From the NCBI GenBank assembly GCA_023263235.1, contig JALQXE010000083.1, positions 1 through 8,060 of the forward strand: a stretch of 8,060 bases of DNA, read 5' to 3'. Source of the DNA: Sediminibacterium sp. (GTDB taxonomy: Bacteria > Bacteroidota > Bacteroidia > Chitinophagales > Chitinophagaceae). The position numbers and the translations under genes are program-made. The notes beneath the pieces were generated by a model, which was given only the letters and a program-made list of their open reading frames with translations, was not told the DNA's origin and did no database searches. Positions 6,520 through 8,060 of the stretch are shown piece by piece (within the stretch, counting starts at the first letter, position 1; every line of letters starts with the position of its first letter).

Positions 6520-8060
6520 TTACTTAGGGTCTAAAATATGCTTGATGCGATCTTGTAAATCATCAAAGTGGTTTACAGTGTTTGCGTCAGTAAAGCTTCC
6601 TTTACTTGCTTGTATGCTACTCGCTAATTTTTTCAATTGCGCTTTGGCTTCAGAAACAACATCGGTATTTTCAACATCTACAGATGGTAACCCCATTCTG
6701 CCCATTGCGGATGCAGCTGCTGCAGCATTTGCATCAGGATGAATAATGTCTTCTAATTGTGCTACGTATGCTTTTTGCAAGTTACGACGGTAAACATCGG
6801 TAGCTTGTTTAGATGATAATTCAGCAAAGATGCCTTTGCGAGTATCTTCCATCATGTCATGTAAAGAATAAGTGGCGTTGCCATATCTTGTAGCGCTAGT
6901 TGTTAAACGATACAGACGGTCTTTATTCAATAAACTTCTCAAAACATTTGTTTGAATACTTTGTAAACGTTCATTGGCAACTGGATTAGATATTTTATTT
7001 AAAATATTATTATCTAACAACCATTTAGGTGTTGCAAACAATTGGGTTTGTAGGAAATTCATTGCAGCCTTTTGTGTTGCAACTGGAGTTGGCGTGTATA
7101 CGTCACCCACTTCTTCGATGCTTTTAAATGTTTCATTTACCCCGCCAATATTTTTTACAACATGCCCCATGTATCTGTTAAACTGAGTTGCTAATTGACC
7201 ATACATGTCATTAAGGTTTTCATAACGATCGCCTTCTTCTTTAGTCCACTCTGGTAAATTTTTAATGATTACTTGCAAATTTTTAATACCGTACTCACTT
7301 GCTTTCACCGCGTTATCACTTAAGTCCTCAGACTGAGCGCGTGGATCGGCATTATAACCTTCGCCACCAAACCAAACTCTATCTGATTTACTTAAAGCAT
7401 CTACTATCCATTTGTTGTTGATTTTTTTATCTGCTTCATCGCCAACACCAGTGTAGGTATAACCCCATTTAATAGCCCACTTGTCATAATCACCAATACG
7501 CGGGAATAAGCCAGATTGGCTAATATTATCTTCTGGTTGTGCTACATAGTTGAAACGAGCATAGTCCATAATAGATGCAGTATGTCCATTCGCTTCTACC
7601 CATTGCTTATCTCTTAATTTTTCAACAGGAGTTTTGCTACTGCTACCCATATTATGTCTTAAACCCAATGTGTGTCCTACTTCGTGAGATGAAACAAAAC
7701 GAATTAAATTTCCCATTAATTCATCATCGAATTTCATTTTTCTGGCTGCAGGATCTACCGCTGCTGTTTGAATCATGTACCAATCGTGTACTAAATTCAT
7801 AACATTATGGTACCACCCAATATGGCTTTCTAAAATTTCACCACTGCGTGGATCGTGTACGTTTGGTCCGTATGCATTTTCTGTTTCAGAAGCAAAATAA
7901 CGAACTACAGAATAACGCGCATCTTCTAGGCTCATGGTGGTGTCATTTTCTGGCCACTCTTTACCTACAATTGCATTTTTGAAACCAGCTTTTTCAAAAG
8001 CTTTTTGCCAATCGTTGATACCTAAAATAAGGTGCTTGCGCCACTGCTTAGGTGTTGCAG
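6520..8060 (-). CDS. Zinc-dependent metalloprotease (metzincin-like, DUF4953/DUF5117-type), N-terminus cut by window edge
   Basis: The frame stays open from the stop (6520-6522) to the right edge, adding 41 codons beyond the Met at 7935, so that Met is internal and 512 C-terminal residues are visible. The zinc motif HEVGHTLGLRHN (bases 7654-7686; His125, Glu126, His129 and His135 of the visible part) is a full HExxHxxGxxH metzincin signature. It is followed by the Met-turn SIMDYARFNYVAQPED (around residue 164). The upstream text, including NDWQKAFEKAGFKNAI and DPRSGEIL, matches the family of large Bacteroidota zinc proteases annotated with DUF5117/DUF4953. These are about 800-900 residues long and usually exported. 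That match is recalled, not searched. After a helical C-terminal region comes an alanine-rich linker (about 442-451) and a charged tail ending in ILDPK. A signal peptide cannot be checked because the start is outside the window. The substrate is unknown. The gene converges on the ABC permease and shares its terminator. Confidence 0.92.
   Translation of the reverse strand, partial: ATPKQWRKHLILGINDWQKAFEKAGFKNAIVGKEWPENDTTMSLEDARYSVVRYFASETENAYGPNVHDPRSGEILESHIGWYHNVMNLVHDWYMIQTAAVDPAARKMKFDDELMGNLIRFVSSHEVGHTLGLRHNMGSSSKTPVEKLRDKQWVEANGHTASIMDYARFNYVAQPEDNISQSGLFPRIGDYDKWAIKWGYTYTGVGDEADKKINNKWIVDALSKSDRVWFGGEGYNADPRAQSEDLSDNAVKASEYGIKNLQVIIKNLPEWTKEEGDRYENLNDMYGQLATQFNRYMGHVVKNIGGVNETFKSIEEVGDVYTPTPVATQKAAMNFLQTQLFATPKWLLDNNILNKISNPVANERLQSIQTNVLRSLLNKDRLYRLTTSATRYGNATYSLHDMMEDTRKGIFAELSSKQATDVYRRNLQKAYVAQLEDIIHPDANAAAAASAMGRMGLPSVDVENTDVVSEAKAQLKKLASSIQASKGSFTDANTVNHFDDLQDRIKHILDPK

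Noticed and set aside
6542..7802. Three plus-strand open frames opposite the metalloprotease
   Set aside because: They are antisense to a conserved protease, including its zinc-site region, and have no recognisable features of their own.
7933..7935. ATG at 7935 as the start of the metalloprotease
   Set aside because: The same frame continues upstream without a stop to the window edge, and those 41 codons read as conserved family sequence, so this Met is internal.
1..8060. Mobile element, CRISPR array, tRNA or rRNA, prophage or defence-system signatures
   Set aside because: I looked on both strands and saw no transposase or integrase, direct-repeat array, tRNA-like cloverleaf or rRNA sequence. 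The layout is normal housekeeping gene order followed by two common membrane/exported protein genes.

Overview
The window looks like ordinary chromosomal DNA of a Bacteroidota bacterium, most plausibly in or near the Chitinophagaceae/Sphingobacteriia. The grounds are its AT-rich composition, the absence of any Shine-Dalgarno-like purine tract before the four visible plus-strand starts, and a minus-strand metalloprotease of a type common in that phylum. The lineage call is an inference from gene content, since no phylogenetic marker such as rRNA is present.

Positions 1-5009 hold the distal end of a respiratory complex I (NADH:quinone oxidoreductase) operon in the canonical order nuoK-nuoL-nuoM-nuoN. 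nuoK enters from the left edge without its start. The other three genes are complete and closely packed (10, 13 and 15 bases apart). They encode the membrane-arm proton-pumping module: the small subunit NuoK and the three antiporter-like subunits. The key glutamate, lysine and histidine residues of the proton channels are visible, so the module appears functional. The remaining nuo genes should lie to the left, outside the window.

Positions 5010-5086 form a short spacer with an imperfect hairpin followed by a T-rich stretch, possibly a weak terminator for the nuo operon. Positions 5087-6367 encode a MacB/FtsX-type ABC transporter permease on the same strand. No ATPase partner is visible next to it. 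Positions 6368-6519 are a convergent intergenic region with three inverted repeats, the last being a perfect 15-bp GC-rich hairpin that looks like a bidirectional terminator.

Positions 6520-8060 on the minus strand hold the C-terminal two thirds or so of a large zinc-dependent metalloprotease (HExxHxxGxxH motif plus Met-turn). Its N-terminus and promoter lie beyond the right edge.

I found no RNA gene, mobile element, CRISPR array or phage signature, and no convincing sign of a previously undescribed system. The points most worth a second look are the permease without a visible partner, the lengthened NuoK loop, the stop-codon hairpin and convergent terminator, and the alanine-rich C-terminal extension of the protease.
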